This document shows positions 44,133-52,657 of a stretch of 60,597 nt of DNA, in pieces. Source of the stretch: Sphingopyxis sp. H050 (GTDB taxonomy: Bacteria; Pseudomonadota; Alphaproteobacteria; Sphingomonadales; Sphingomonadaceae); NCBI RefSeq assembly GCF_001468265.1, contig NZ_LNRZ01000014.1, positions 1-60,597 on the forward strand, read 5' to 3'. How positions within the stretch are numbered: position 1 is the first letter of the stretch; every line of letters begins with the position of its first letter. The notes beneath the pieces were generated by a model. It was given only the letters and a program-made list of their open reading frames with translations, ran no database searches and had not been told where the DNA came from. The position numbers and the translations under genes were made by a program.

Positions 44133-44999
44133 ATGTCAGAGGCGGATCCCCAGCGGCCCGAGCCAACGCTTTCCCGCCTGCTGGGGGATCTGACCGCGCT
44201 GGAAGCGCTGGCAGAGAACTGGGAAGAAGGTGCACGCAATGGTGCGCAGGCACGGGCAGCGGCGCTTGACGCGCTCAATGCCGAAGCCTTCCGTCGCCTG
44301 ATCCGGTCGCTGCGTGAGCTGCCCGGCGCAGCCGAGGCTTTGCGTCAGGCGGCGGCGGACGAGGTGGTCTATTGCGTGCTCCGCCGCCATGGCATCCTCA
44401 AGGCCAGCCTGTTCGAGCGGGTCGATGCCGCGCTTGCCACGGTGCGCCCGACGCTGGCCGGCCATGGCGGCGATGCCGAACTGGTCGAAGTATCTGGCGA
44501 CAAGGCAGTGGTCCGTTTTCTGGGGGCCTGTGATGGATGTCCCGCTTCGGCGCTGACTTTCTATGCCGGGGTAAAGAAAGCGATCACTGAGCAAGTGCCC
44601 GAAATCCGCGAAGTCAAACAGGCCAAGGGGCTGGGTGGCGGCGGCGGTGACACGGTGCATTTCACCTCTCCCTTCGCCGCGCATGAGCATGAAGGCTGGC
44701 TCCACGCGCTGCAACTGACTGAATTGCCCGACGGGACGACTTCTGTCCTGGAGCTGGAAGGGCGTTCGCTGCTTCTTTCGCGCTTCGGGGACAAGGTTAC
44801 CTGTTTCGAGAACGCCTGTGCGCATCTTGGCATGCCGATGGACCAGGCGGAAATTACCGATGGCTTCATCACCTGTCCGCACCATGGTTTCCGTTATGCG
44901 CTCGAAAGCGGTGAATGCCTGACGGCACCGGAAGTGCAATTGCAACCTCATGCCGTACGCGTCCGAGGGGACGCCATCGAACTGAGGCTGACGCGATGA
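44133..44999 (+). CDS. NifU-like/Rieske fusion protein
   Basis: A 288-residue two-domain iron-sulfur protein. After a helical N-terminal region, the NifU C-terminal-type domain (residues about 90-160) carries GACDGCPASALTFYAG with its CxxC. A Rieske domain follows, with CAHLGM and CPHHGF giving the two Cys-His pairs that bind a [2Fe-2S] cluster. It is soluble and likely accepts electrons from HupS or delivers iron-sulfur clusters. The gene starts 5 bases after membrane protein 2 and overlaps the NHL gene. Confidence 0.85.
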   Translation: MSEADPQRPEPTLSRLLGDLTALEALAENWEEGARNGAQARAAALDALNAEAFRRLIRSLRELPGAAEALRQAAADEVVYCVLRRHGILKASLFERVDAALATVRPTLAGHGGDAELVEVSGDKAVVRFLGACDGCPASALTFYAGVKKAITEQVPEIREVKQAKGLGGGGGDTVHFTSPFAAHEHEGWLHALQLTELPDGTTSVLELEGRSLLLSRFGDKVTCFENACAHLGMPMDQAEITDGFITCPHHGFRYALESGECLTAPEVQLQPHAVRVRGDAIELRLTR

Positions 45000-46174
45000 A
45001 AGTATCGCTCGCGCCCTCCTTCCGTCCGGTCAAAGCCGAAGGGACGCAAATCGCGGGGGCACCGCTGCTGGAAGAAGGCGGGCCGCGCGTTGTGCTCGGG
45101 TGGTCGCCCGGCGACATTGCAACGCCGCTGTCTCCCGCCGCTGCAAGCCTGTTCGGGCCGCGCGGTGTCTGCCTGCATCCTGATGGAACATTGTGGGTCG
45201 CGGATACCGGGCATCATCGGCTGCTGGGATGGCGAAAAATTCCACAATCGGACAATGAGCCTGCCGACATTCTGATCGGCCAGCCGAGTTTCTCACGCGA
45301 AGGCCGCAACGCCAAGGGGCCTCCCGGTCCTGCTACGCTCAATGTGCCAACTGGCCTGTGCTCATGGCGCGGCGGATTAGCCGTGGCTGATGCCTGGAAC
45401 CACCGCGTGCTGATCTGGCGCGAAGTGCCAACAGGCAATGGCCAGCCAGCCGATCTGGTGCTGGGTCAGGAGGATAGTGAATCCGTTCTGGCCAATCGCG
45501 GCGCTGACCGTCCAACCTCGGCCAGCCTGCACTGGCCCTATGGCGTGGCCGAAGTGGCCGGCAGACTGGTCGTATGCGACAGCGGCAACCGCCGCCTGCT
45601 GGTTTGGAGCGATCCTTCAGAAACCGGCCAGCCAGCCGATCTGGTGCTGGGCCAGCACGACTTCTCTACGCGCGACGAGAACGCGGGCGGCGAAGTCACG
45701 GCGATGTCGATGCGGTGGCCGCATGGAGCCTGCTGGTGGAATGGCCATCTCGCGCTGGCAGATAGCGGCAACAATCGTGTAATGCTGTGGCGCGGATTTC
45801 CAGAGCACAATGGCGCGCCTTGCGACGCAATCCTGGGACAGCGGGACGCCGCGCATTGCGATCACAATATGTCCTCCTACTATCCCAGCGCGGCCAGTGT
45901 GAACATGCCCTATGCGACGGTTGAAGCCGGTGGCCAGCTGATTGTGGCCGATACCGCGAACTCGCGTCTGCTCGGCTGGGCAGACAGCGCCACCGGCATT
46001 GCGGCGAACCGGCTTTGTGGTCAGCCGGACTTCGCCAGCAAAGGCGACAATCGCTGGGGCATGCCCGAACGAGACAGCCTGTGCTGGCCCTATGGCCTGT
46101 CAGCGCTGGGTGATCTGGTGGCGGTTGCCGATAGCGGCAACAATCGCGTCCTTTTGTGGAATCTGGCGCGGTGA
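44996..46174 (+). CDS. NHL-repeat beta-propeller protein
   Basis: A 392-residue protein of about six NHL repeats. The repeats are visible as VADTGHHRLLGW, VADAWNHRVLIW, VCDSGNRRLLVW, LADSGNNRVMLW, VADTANSRLLGW and VADSGNNRVLLW, spaced about 60 residues apart and alternating with ADLVLGQ-type strands. It has no signal peptide, so it is cytosolic. Such propellers serve as protein-docking platforms. Its stop overlaps the GTG of hypF by 4 bases. One is also found in some group 2a hydrogenase operons. Confidence 0.88.
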   Translation: MKVSLAPSFRPVKAEGTQIAGAPLLEEGGPRVVLGWSPGDIATPLSPAAASLFGPRGVCLHPDGTLWVADTGHHRLLGWRKIPQSDNEPADILIGQPSFSREGRNAKGPPGPATLNVPTGLCSWRGGLAVADAWNHRVLIWREVPTGNGQPADLVLGQEDSESVLANRGADRPTSASLHWPYGVAEVAGRLVVCDSGNRRLLVWSDPSETGQPADLVLGQHDFSTRDENAGGEVTAMSMRWPHGACWWNGHLALADSGNNRVMLWRGFPEHNGAPCDAILGQRDAAHCDHNMSSYYPSAASVNMPYATVEAGGQLIVADTANSRLLGWADSATGIAANRLCGQPDFASKGDNRWGMPERDSLCWPYGLSALGDLVAVADSGNNRVLLWNLAR

Positions 46175-48537
46175 CCGGCGAACGCCTTCTGGTACGCGGC
46201 CAGGTGCAGGGCGTAGGCTTCCGGCCCACTGTATGGCGGGTTGCACGCGAGCTTGAGCTAACCGGTGATGTGCGCAACACCAGCAGCGGGGTTGAAATTC
46301 GCCTTTGGGGCGAAGCGGTGTCGCGCTTTGAAAGCGAACTGCGCGCGGCTCTGCCTGCATTGGCGCGGATTGATGCGATAGAACGCGTGGCAATTGATGC
46401 TGTGCGGCCCGAGAGCTTCGTTATCGGTGCATCGGAAGGTGATGGCATGCGCGGGGCTGTAACGCCCGATGCGGCAATCTGCTCCGCCTGCCTTGAAGAA
46501 GTGCGCGACCCTTTCGAGCGTCGCTATCGCTACCCCTTTACCAATTGTACCGAATGCGGGCCGCGTTTCTCGATTATCGAGACCGGCCCCTATGATCGTG
46601 CCCGCACGACCATGAGGGGTTTCGCGATGTGCCCGGAATGCGGAGAGCAATATTCCGATCCGACAGACCGGCGCTTCCATGCCCAACCTATCGCGTGCCA
46701 TGTTTGCGGACCACGCGCATGGATCGAGCGCCTTGGCCCCGGTACTGTTAATCACGAAGCCTTTTCGATGATGGACGACGTGGATGCCGCAGGCGGCATG
46801 CTGATGAACGGGCATATCGTCGCCATCAAGGGGCTTGGCGGCTTTCATCTCGCCTGTGATGCCACCCGCGCGGAGGTGGTGGCCGATCTGCGTATGCGCA
46901 AACGGCGCAGGGGCAAGGCCTTTGCCCTGATGGCGCGCGATCTGGACGTTATCTGCCGTTATGCCGAATTCTCGGAACAGGAAGCCGAACTGCTGGCATC
47001 GCCTGAAGCGCCGATCGTGTTGCTGCGCGCATCGGGGGAACCGCTGCCCGAAGCGGTTGCGCCGGGGCTGGACCGTATCGGCTTCATGCTGCCGCACACC
47101 CCGCTACATCACCTGCTGTTGCGGCGGATGAAGCGCCCGGTGGTGATGACTTCAGGCAATCTCTCAGGCCGCCCGCAATGCACGACTAACGAGCAGGCCC
47201 GCGCCGAACTGGAAGGCATTGCCGAATTCGCGCTGATGCACGACCGGCACATTGCCAACCGGATCGACGACAGCGTTGCGCGGGTCGATCTGGGCCGGGT
47301 CCGGCTGCTGCGCCGCGCACGCGGCTATGCCCCCAGAGCTATCGACCTGCCCACCGGCTTTCCGCGTGACATTTCAATACTGGCCATGGGCGCGGAGCTC
47401 AAGAACAGCTTCTGTCTGGTGCGCGATGGCGAAGCTGTGCTGAGCCAGCACATGGGCGATCTGGAAGATGCGGCCACCGAAGATGATGTGCGCCGCAACC
47501 TCGATCTTTATACCCAGCTCTACGACCATCAGCCAGCGGCAATCGCGGTGGACGCGCATCCTGAATATCTTTCGACCAAGCATGGGCGCGAAATCGCGGA
47601 TGGACGACCGGTGATCGCGGTACAGCATCACCACGCCCATATCGCCGCCTGTCTGGCAGAAAACGGCCGCTCGCTCGATGCCGCCCCTGTACTGGGAATC
47701 GCGCTTGACGGTCTGGGTCTGGGTGATGACGGCACGATCTGGGGCGGTGAGTTCCTGATCTGCGATTATCGCGGATACCGTCGTGCCGGGATGCTCAAGC
47801 CGGTCGCACTACCGGGTGGGACTGCGGCGATCCGCGAACCCTGGCGCAATGCCTATGCCCATTTGATGGCGCAGATGGGCTGGGCCGAATTCGCGATGAA
47901 TTTCGCTGACCTGCCATTGTTTGCCCGCCTTTCCGCCATGCCGCGATCCACGATCGATGCGATGATCGCCAGCGGCACCAATAGCCCACTTTCTTCCTCA
48001 TGCGGGCGGTTGTTCGATGCCGCTGCGGCGATCTGCGGTCTCGCCTGGGATCGGCAGGAATATGAAGGGCAGGCAGCCATGTTGCTGGAAGCAGCAATCG
48101 ATCCGGCGGCGCTGAATGAGCCGGACGATCTGGCCTATCCTTTTTCCATTCCGTTGCTGGGCGGGCGTGGGCTTCCCTATGTTGAACCGCTCGCCGTGTG
48201 GCGGGCGATGCTGGGTGACCTGCTGCTGAATACGCCTGTTGGGGTGATGTCCGCGCGGTTCCATCGCGGCCTCGCACGGTCTGTTGTGGCCATGGCGCAG
48301 CGCCTGACCGCAGACGATGGCCCTGATACTGTGGCCCTGTCTGGCGGCTGTTTCCAGAACGCCACGCTGTTCCGCCTGGTCCATGAAGGATTGGAACAAC
48401 TGGGGCTCAACGTCCTCAGCCACTCGAGAGTGCCCGCCAATGATGGCGGTCTGGCTTTGGGGCAGGCCGCTGTGGCCATGGCCCATTTGCACGAAGCGAC
48501 CGCGGAAACCGAAAATGGGAGAGAAGTATGTGCTTAG
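46171..48537 (+). CDS. hypF: HypF carbamoyltransferase
   Basis: A 788-residue enzyme making the carbamoyl precursor of the Fe-bound cyanide ligands. Domains in order: acylphosphatase (VRGQVQGVGFRPTVWRVA), two zinc fingers (CSACLEEV to NCTECG and MCPECGEQY to CHVCG), a YrdC-like domain (IVAIKGLGGFHLACDA) and the Kae1-like domain (VQHHHAHIAACLAENG and LSGGCFQNATLF). It starts with GTG overlapping the NHL stop and overlaps hypC by 10 bases. Confidence 0.95.
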   Translation: MTGERLLVRGQVQGVGFRPTVWRVARELELTGDVRNTSSGVEIRLWGEAVSRFESELRAALPALARIDAIERVAIDAVRPESFVIGASEGDGMRGAVTPDAAICSACLEEVRDPFERRYRYPFTNCTECGPRFSIIETGPYDRARTTMRGFAMCPECGEQYSDPTDRRFHAQPIACHVCGPRAWIERLGPGTVNHEAFSMMDDVDAAGGMLMNGHIVAIKGLGGFHLACDATRAEVVADLRMRKRRRGKAFALMARDLDVICRYAEFSEQEAELLASPEAPIVLLRASGEPLPEAVAPGLDRIGFMLPHTPLHHLLLRRMKRPVVMTSGNLSGRPQCTTNEQARAELEGIAEFALMHDRHIANRIDDSVARVDLGRVRLLRRARGYAPRAIDLPTGFPRDISILAMGAELKNSFCLVRDGEAVLSQHMGDLEDAATEDDVRRNLDLYTQLYDHQPAAIAVDAHPEYLSTKHGREIADGRPVIAVQHHHAHIAACLAENGRSLDAAPVLGIALDGLGLGDDGTIWGGEFLICDYRGYRRAGMLKPVALPGGTAAIREPWRNAYAHLMAQMGWAEFAMNFADLPLFARLSAMPRSTIDAMIASGTNSPLSSSCGRLFDAAAAICGLAWDRQEYEGQAAMLLEAAIDPAALNEPDDLAYPFSIPLLGGRGLPYVEPLAVWRAMLGDLLLNTPVGVMSARFHRGLARSVVAMAQRLTADDGPDTVALSGGCFQNATLFRLVHEGLEQLGLNVLSHSRVPANDGGLALGQAAVAMAHLHEATAETENGREVCA

Positions 48538-48824
48538 GTATTCCGGGACAGATCGTGGAGATCACCGATGCCGGGCGCAAGCTGGGCGTGGCCAATGTCT
48601 CGGGCGTGCGGCGCCCGGTCAACCTCGCCTGCGTTATTGGCGAAGGCAGTGTCGAAGACCTGATCGGCACATGGGTGCTGATCCATGTCGGATTTGCCAT
48701 GAGCAAGATTGACGAGGATCAGGCGGCCGAAACACTGCGCATCCTGACCGAGCTGGGAGAGGCGCAGCAGGAACTTGCAGCCATGCGCGACGGCGATCGC
48801 GCGTTGGGAGACGCGCAGTGGTGA
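48528..48824 (+). CDS. hypC: HypC hydrogenase chaperone
   Basis: A 98-residue chaperone. The N-terminus MCLGIPGQIVEI includes the essential Cys2, and the C-terminal LIGTWVLIHVGFAMSKID matches the family. It carries the Fe(CN)2CO unit with HypD and delivers it to the large subunit. The start lies inside the end of hypF. Confidence 0.95.
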   Translation: MCLGIPGQIVEITDAGRKLGVANVSGVRRPVNLACVIGEGSVEDLIGTWVLIHVGFAMSKIDEDQAAETLRILTELGEAQQELAAMRDGDRALGDAQW

Positions 48825-49504
48825 CCACTGGCCCTGCCTTGAATGCGCTTTATCCGCATATGCGCAGACGTGGCGAACAGCTCCGTGCCTCGGCGCAAAG
48901 CCTGCGCCATTCGGTTGAGAGCAAGGCTCGGGACCACACTGAGGTGTTCGGCAAGTTTTTTGCAGAACAGGCAGACGAGCTGGTCGCCGCCGCGACCACG
49001 CTGGCCGCAAGCTATCGCCAGGGCGGGCGCCTGCTGGCCATGGGCAATGGCGGATCGAGCTGTGATGCCGCGCATGTCGCGGTGGAGTTTCTCCATCCAG
49101 TGACCGCCGGAAGGCCGGCGCTGGGTGCGATCAACCTCGCGGCCGATGTCGCGATGCTGACGGCAGTCGGTAATGATGTCGGACAGGACCATGTGTTCGT
49201 GCGTCCGCTGATTGCCCACGGGCGGCACGGTGATTGCCTGATCGGCTTTTCGACCAGCGGCAATTCCGCAAACCTCATCCGGGCTTTTGCCAAGGCACGG
49301 GAGATGGGCATTGCCACGATCGGCCTGGCGGGTGGTGACGGGGGCGAGATGGCCCGCGCCGGACTGGATCATCTGCTGGTGGTCCCAACAGGCTCGATCC
49401 ACCGGGTGCAGGAATGCCACCTCGCGGCCTATCACATCCTCTGGGACCTGACCCACACGCTGCTAGCCAATGACCGGGCCGCACCGCTGGAGGCAGGCGC
49501 ATGA
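48818..49504 (+). CDS. SIS-domain (phosphoheptose isomerase-like) protein
   Basis: A 228-residue GmhA-like protein. The SIS core shows AMGNGGSSCDAAHVAVEFLHP and LIGFSTSGNSANLIRAFAKA, and QECHLAAYHILWDLTH ends the family signature. It begins with GTG inside the end of hypC and overlaps hypD by 4 bases, so it is an integral member of the hyp operon. It is probably not a lipopolysaccharide enzyme here. Its hydrogenase-related task is unknown. Confidence 0.88.
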   Translation: MVTTGPALNALYPHMRRRGEQLRASAQSLRHSVESKARDHTEVFGKFFAEQADELVAAATTLAASYRQGGRLLAMGNGGSSCDAAHVAVEFLHPVTAGRPALGAINLAADVAMLTAVGNDVGQDHVFVRPLIAHGRHGDCLIGFSTSGNSANLIRAFAKAREMGIATIGLAGGDGGEMARAGLDHLLVVPTGSIHRVQECHLAAYHILWDLTHTLLANDRAAPLEAGA

Positions 49505-50634
49505 AGTATGTCGACGAATTCCGCGATCCGGTTCGCGCCGGTGTCCTGCTCAAGGAAATCGAGGCCCTGACTGCACAGATCATGGCCGGGCGCGATCGCC
49601 CAGTCGTCATCATGGAAGTGTGCGGCGGCCACACGCATTCGATCTTCCGATACGGCATCGAGAAGATGCTTCCGCCGGAAATCGAGTTTGCCCATGGGCC
49701 GGGCTGTCCGGTTTGCGTGTTGCCGATGGGCCGGGTCGATGATTGCGTGGAACTGGCTATGAAGCCGGAGGTGATCTTCACTACGTTTGGCGATGCCATG
49801 CGCGTGCCGGGATCGCGGCTCAGCCTGCTAGGCGCAAAGGCCGAAGGGGCCGATGTGCGGATGGTCTATTCACCACTCGATGCCCTCGCGCTGGCCCGTG
49901 CGAACCCGGACCGCGAAGTGGTTTTCTTCGGCCTCGGCTTCGAGACGACGATGCCCTCCACAGCCCTGACAATCCTGCAGGCCCAGGCAGAAGGGATCGG
50001 CAATTTCTCGCTGTTCTGCAACCACATCACCATCATCCCCACGATCAAGGCGATCCTCGATTCACCCGATATGGGGATCGATGGCTTTCTCGGGCCGGGC
50101 CATGTCTCGATGGTCATCGGCACTGATCCCTATGACTTCATCGCACGCGACTATCACCGTCCGCTGGTGGTCGCCGGCTTCGAACCGCTCGACGTATTGC
50201 ATTCGGTTTGGATGGTGCTTCGGCAAATGGCCGAAGGCCGGGCGGAGATCGAAAACCAGTATGCCCGGATTGTGCCACGCTATGGCAATGAAGCTTCGCT
50301 GGCTGCGGTTACGGAAGTATTCGAACTGCGGGAATTCTTCGAATGGCGCGGGCTGGGCTCGATCGACCATTCTGGCGTCCAGATTCGCGAGGCCTATGCG
50401 GCCTGGGATGCTGAGCGAAAATTTGCCGTTGCATCGCCTAGCATTCCGGATCCCAAGGCTTGCCAGTGCGGCGAAGTGCTGAAAGGCGCGATCAAGCCAT
50501 GGCAGTGCAAGCTGTTCGGTCGGTCGTGCACACCGGAAACACCGATGGGTGCCCTGATGGTTTCGTCTGAAGGAGCATGTGCCGCCTATTATCAGTATGG
50601 CGGGATCGATGCGGTGCCGGAGCCAGCGCAATGA
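49501..50634 (+). CDS. hypD: HypD maturation protein
   Basis: A 377-residue iron-sulfur protein that assembles the Fe(CN)2CO unit with HypC. It has MEVCGGHTH near residue 40, GPGCPVCVLPMGRVD near residue 70, and the C-terminal cluster motif with ACQCGEVLKG, QCKLFGRSC and EGACAAYYQYG. Complete length. It overlaps hypE by 4 bases. Confidence 0.95.
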   Translation: MKYVDEFRDPVRAGVLLKEIEALTAQIMAGRDRPVVIMEVCGGHTHSIFRYGIEKMLPPEIEFAHGPGCPVCVLPMGRVDDCVELAMKPEVIFTTFGDAMRVPGSRLSLLGAKAEGADVRMVYSPLDALALARANPDREVVFFGLGFETTMPSTALTILQAQAEGIGNFSLFCNHITIIPTIKAILDSPDMGIDGFLGPGHVSMVIGTDPYDFIARDYHRPLVVAGFEPLDVLHSVWMVLRQMAEGRAEIENQYARIVPRYGNEASLAAVTEVFELREFFEWRGLGSIDHSGVQIREAYAAWDAERKFAVASPSIPDPKACQCGEVLKGAIKPWQCKLFGRSCTPETPMGALMVSSEGACAAYYQYGGIDAVPEPAQ

Positions 50635-51680
50635 ACGCTGTAACTCCCACTGGCAACGGACGGCTGCGAGCGGAGCGGGTCACGCTGGCGCATGGCGGTG
50701 GCGGCAAGGCCATGCGGGATCTGATCGAGGATGTGTTTACCTCGGTTTTCGAACCCGACGGGTTGGAAGACCAGGCGCGGTTGAGCCACGAAATGTTGGC
50801 CGTGGAGGGTGCCCGGCTGGCCTTCACCACGGACAGTTTCGTAGTGCAGCCGCTCGAGTTCCCCGGTGGCGATATCGGCAAGATTGCGGTTTGCGGCACA
50901 GTTAACGACCTTACCGTCGGCGGCGCGCAACCGCTGTGGCTGTCGGCGGCCTTTATCATTGAGGAAGGCACCGAAGTCGCCTTGCTACGCCGCGTGGCAG
51001 CGGCCATGCGTAGGGCGGCCGACCAGGCCGGTGTGCGGATCGTGACCGGCGATACCAAGGTGGTTGAGCGCGGTGCCGCCGATACGCTGTTCGTCACCAC
51101 TTCCGGAGTGGGAGTCATCCCTGCGGGACGCGAACTTGCCGCGGAGAAAGTTCGCGCGGGCGATGTCGCGCTGGTCAACGGCGTACTGGGTGATCATGGC
51201 GCCGCCATTCTGGCCGCGCGCGGAGACATGGTTTTCGAGGCGGATATTCGTTCGGATTGCCGCCCGCTCAATCACCTGATGGAAGCGGTGATCGAAGCCG
51301 CACCGGGTGTGCGCTGTGCGCGGGATGCCACCAGAGGAGGCCTGGCCAGCGCACTCAACGAAATATCGCAAGCCTCGGCCATCGGGATCGAGATCGACGA
51401 GGCCAGATTGCCAATGAGGGCCGAGGTCAAGGGCGTGTGCGAACTGCTCGGGCTTGATCCACTCTATCTCGCCAATGAAGGGGCGCTGGTGCTGTTCGTT
51501 CCAGAGGAGCAGGCGGAAGCTGCGCTGGCAGCCATGCGCTCAACCGAGGCAGGGCGCGATGCAGCCATTATCGGGCGCGCGGCAGAGATGCGCAGCCCGC
51601 GCGTGGTCATGCATAGCCTGTTCGGCGGAAGCCGGATCGTCGACATGCTGGTCGGCGAGCAACTGCCGCGTATCTGCTGA
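50631..51680 (+). CDS. hypE: HypE maturation protein
   Basis: A 349-residue PurM-like ATPase that dehydrates the carbamoyl group received from HypF to cyanide. It has VTLAHGGGGKAMRDLI at the N-terminus, FTTDSFVVQPLEFPGGDIG and CARDATRGGLASALNEI. It ends in LPRIC, whose terminal cysteine is the carbamoylation site. It is intact. Confidence 0.95.
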   Translation: MNAVTPTGNGRLRAERVTLAHGGGGKAMRDLIEDVFTSVFEPDGLEDQARLSHEMLAVEGARLAFTTDSFVVQPLEFPGGDIGKIAVCGTVNDLTVGGAQPLWLSAAFIIEEGTEVALLRRVAAAMRRAADQAGVRIVTGDTKVVERGAADTLFVTTSGVGVIPAGRELAAEKVRAGDVALVNGVLGDHGAAILAARGDMVFEADIRSDCRPLNHLMEAVIEAAPGVRCARDATRGGLASALNEISQASAIGIEIDEARLPMRAEVKGVCELLGLDPLYLANEGALVLFVPEEQAEAALAAMRSTEAGRDAAIIGRAAEMRSPRVVMHSLFGGSRIVDMLVGEQLPRIC

Positions 51681-51695
51681 GGGAGAAGACCTGCC

Positions 51696-52415
51696 ATGCA
51701 ACTCTCGTTGATCGCCCTGGGTTTCCTTGCCGGAATGGGCCATGCGCTCGAACCCGATCACCTCGCCGCAGTCGGTGCCATGGCCACGGGACGGAATTCG
51801 CGCCGGTCGATGGTGCTGCGGGGTGCTGCGTGGGGGCTAGGGCATACGCTCACCCTGCTCGCGATCTGTTCTGCAGTGATCCTGCTGGGCATGGCATTGA
51901 CAGGCCGTACGGCAGCCCTTCTGGAGAGCGCCGTTGGCTTCATGCTGATTCTGCTGGGGGGCGATGTACTTTGGCGGATGCGCAAGGCACGGGTGCATTT
52001 CCATCTGCACGATCATTCCGATGGCGAACGTCATTTTCATGCTCACAGCCATCTTGGCGAACGGGCGCCCCATGATGCGAGCCGCCACGAACACTCTCAC
52101 CCCCACAAATTTCCCTTGAAAGCGCTGGCTGTCGGGCTGGTGCATGGCGCGGCAGGATCGGCTGCCCTGCTTACCCTGGCAGTCGCTTCGGTTGGTGATC
52201 CTCTGCTGGCGGTTATCTATGTCCTGCTGTTCGGAGTTGGCTCAATTGCAGGAATGGCTGCGCTCAGCTTTGTCGCCTCCTGGCCGCTTGGCTATGCAGA
52301 GCGTGTTGCCTTGCGACTTCATCGAGCGCTGAATCTGTCGTTGGCTGTGCTGGCACTTGGCCTGGGATTGCACACGATCTACGCCAACCTGCCTGGCGTG
52401 TTGGGGGCGGCCTGA
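51696..52415 (+). CDS. nickel/cobalt transporter-like membrane protein
   Basis: A 239-residue protein with about six transmembrane helices. GMGHALEPDHLAAVGAMATG in helix 1 resembles the metal-binding signature of NiCoT/RcnA/UreH-type carriers. A histidine-rich loop of about 45 residues (HFHLHDHSDGERHFHAHSH and onwards) divides two membrane halves, and LVHGAAGSAALLTL repeats the motif in the second half. It most likely imports nickel for HupL. It directly precedes hypA and hypB. Confidence 0.8.
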   Translation: MQLSLIALGFLAGMGHALEPDHLAAVGAMATGRNSRRSMVLRGAAWGLGHTLTLLAICSAVILLGMALTGRTAALLESAVGFMLILLGGDVLWRMRKARVHFHLHDHSDGERHFHAHSHLGERAPHDASRHEHSHPHKFPLKALAVGLVHGAAGSAALLTLAVASVGDPLLAVIYVLLFGVGSIAGMAALSFVASWPLGYAERVALRLHRALNLSLAVLALGLGLHTIYANLPGVLGAA

Positions 52416-52657
52416 TGCACGAGCTGTCTCTTGCCCGGAATATTGTCGCCATTGTTGGTGATCACGCGCAGGGTCGGCGGGTGTCGCGTGTTCGCCTGGC
52501 AGTCGGCCCCTATGCCTGCGTAGAGCGCGAGGCGATCCGATTTTCATTCGAGGTGGCGAGCGAAGGTACGCTGCTCGAGAAGGCTGCACTCGAATTTCTG
52601 GAAGGCGAGACCGACCAGTTCATCATCAAGGATTTCGATATGGAGGAAATGGCCTGA
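52415..52657 (+). CDS. hypA: HypA-like nickel chaperone lacking the zinc domain
   Basis: An 80-residue protein. MHELSLARNIVAIV at the N-terminus holds the nickel-binding His2 of HypA, and the following strands (VSRVRLAVGPYACVEREAIR) match the nickel domain. The normal protein is about 113 residues with a zinc domain of two CxxC pairs. Here that part is absent, and the sequence joins directly from EKAALEFLEGETDQ to the C-terminal strand FIIKDFDMEEM. The flanks are clean and the gene is tightly coupled to hypB by a 1-base overlap, so it is probably functional in this form. Confidence 0.85.
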   Translation: MHELSLARNIVAIVGDHAQGRRVSRVRLAVGPYACVEREAIRFSFEVASEGTLLEKAALEFLEGETDQFIIKDFDMEEMA

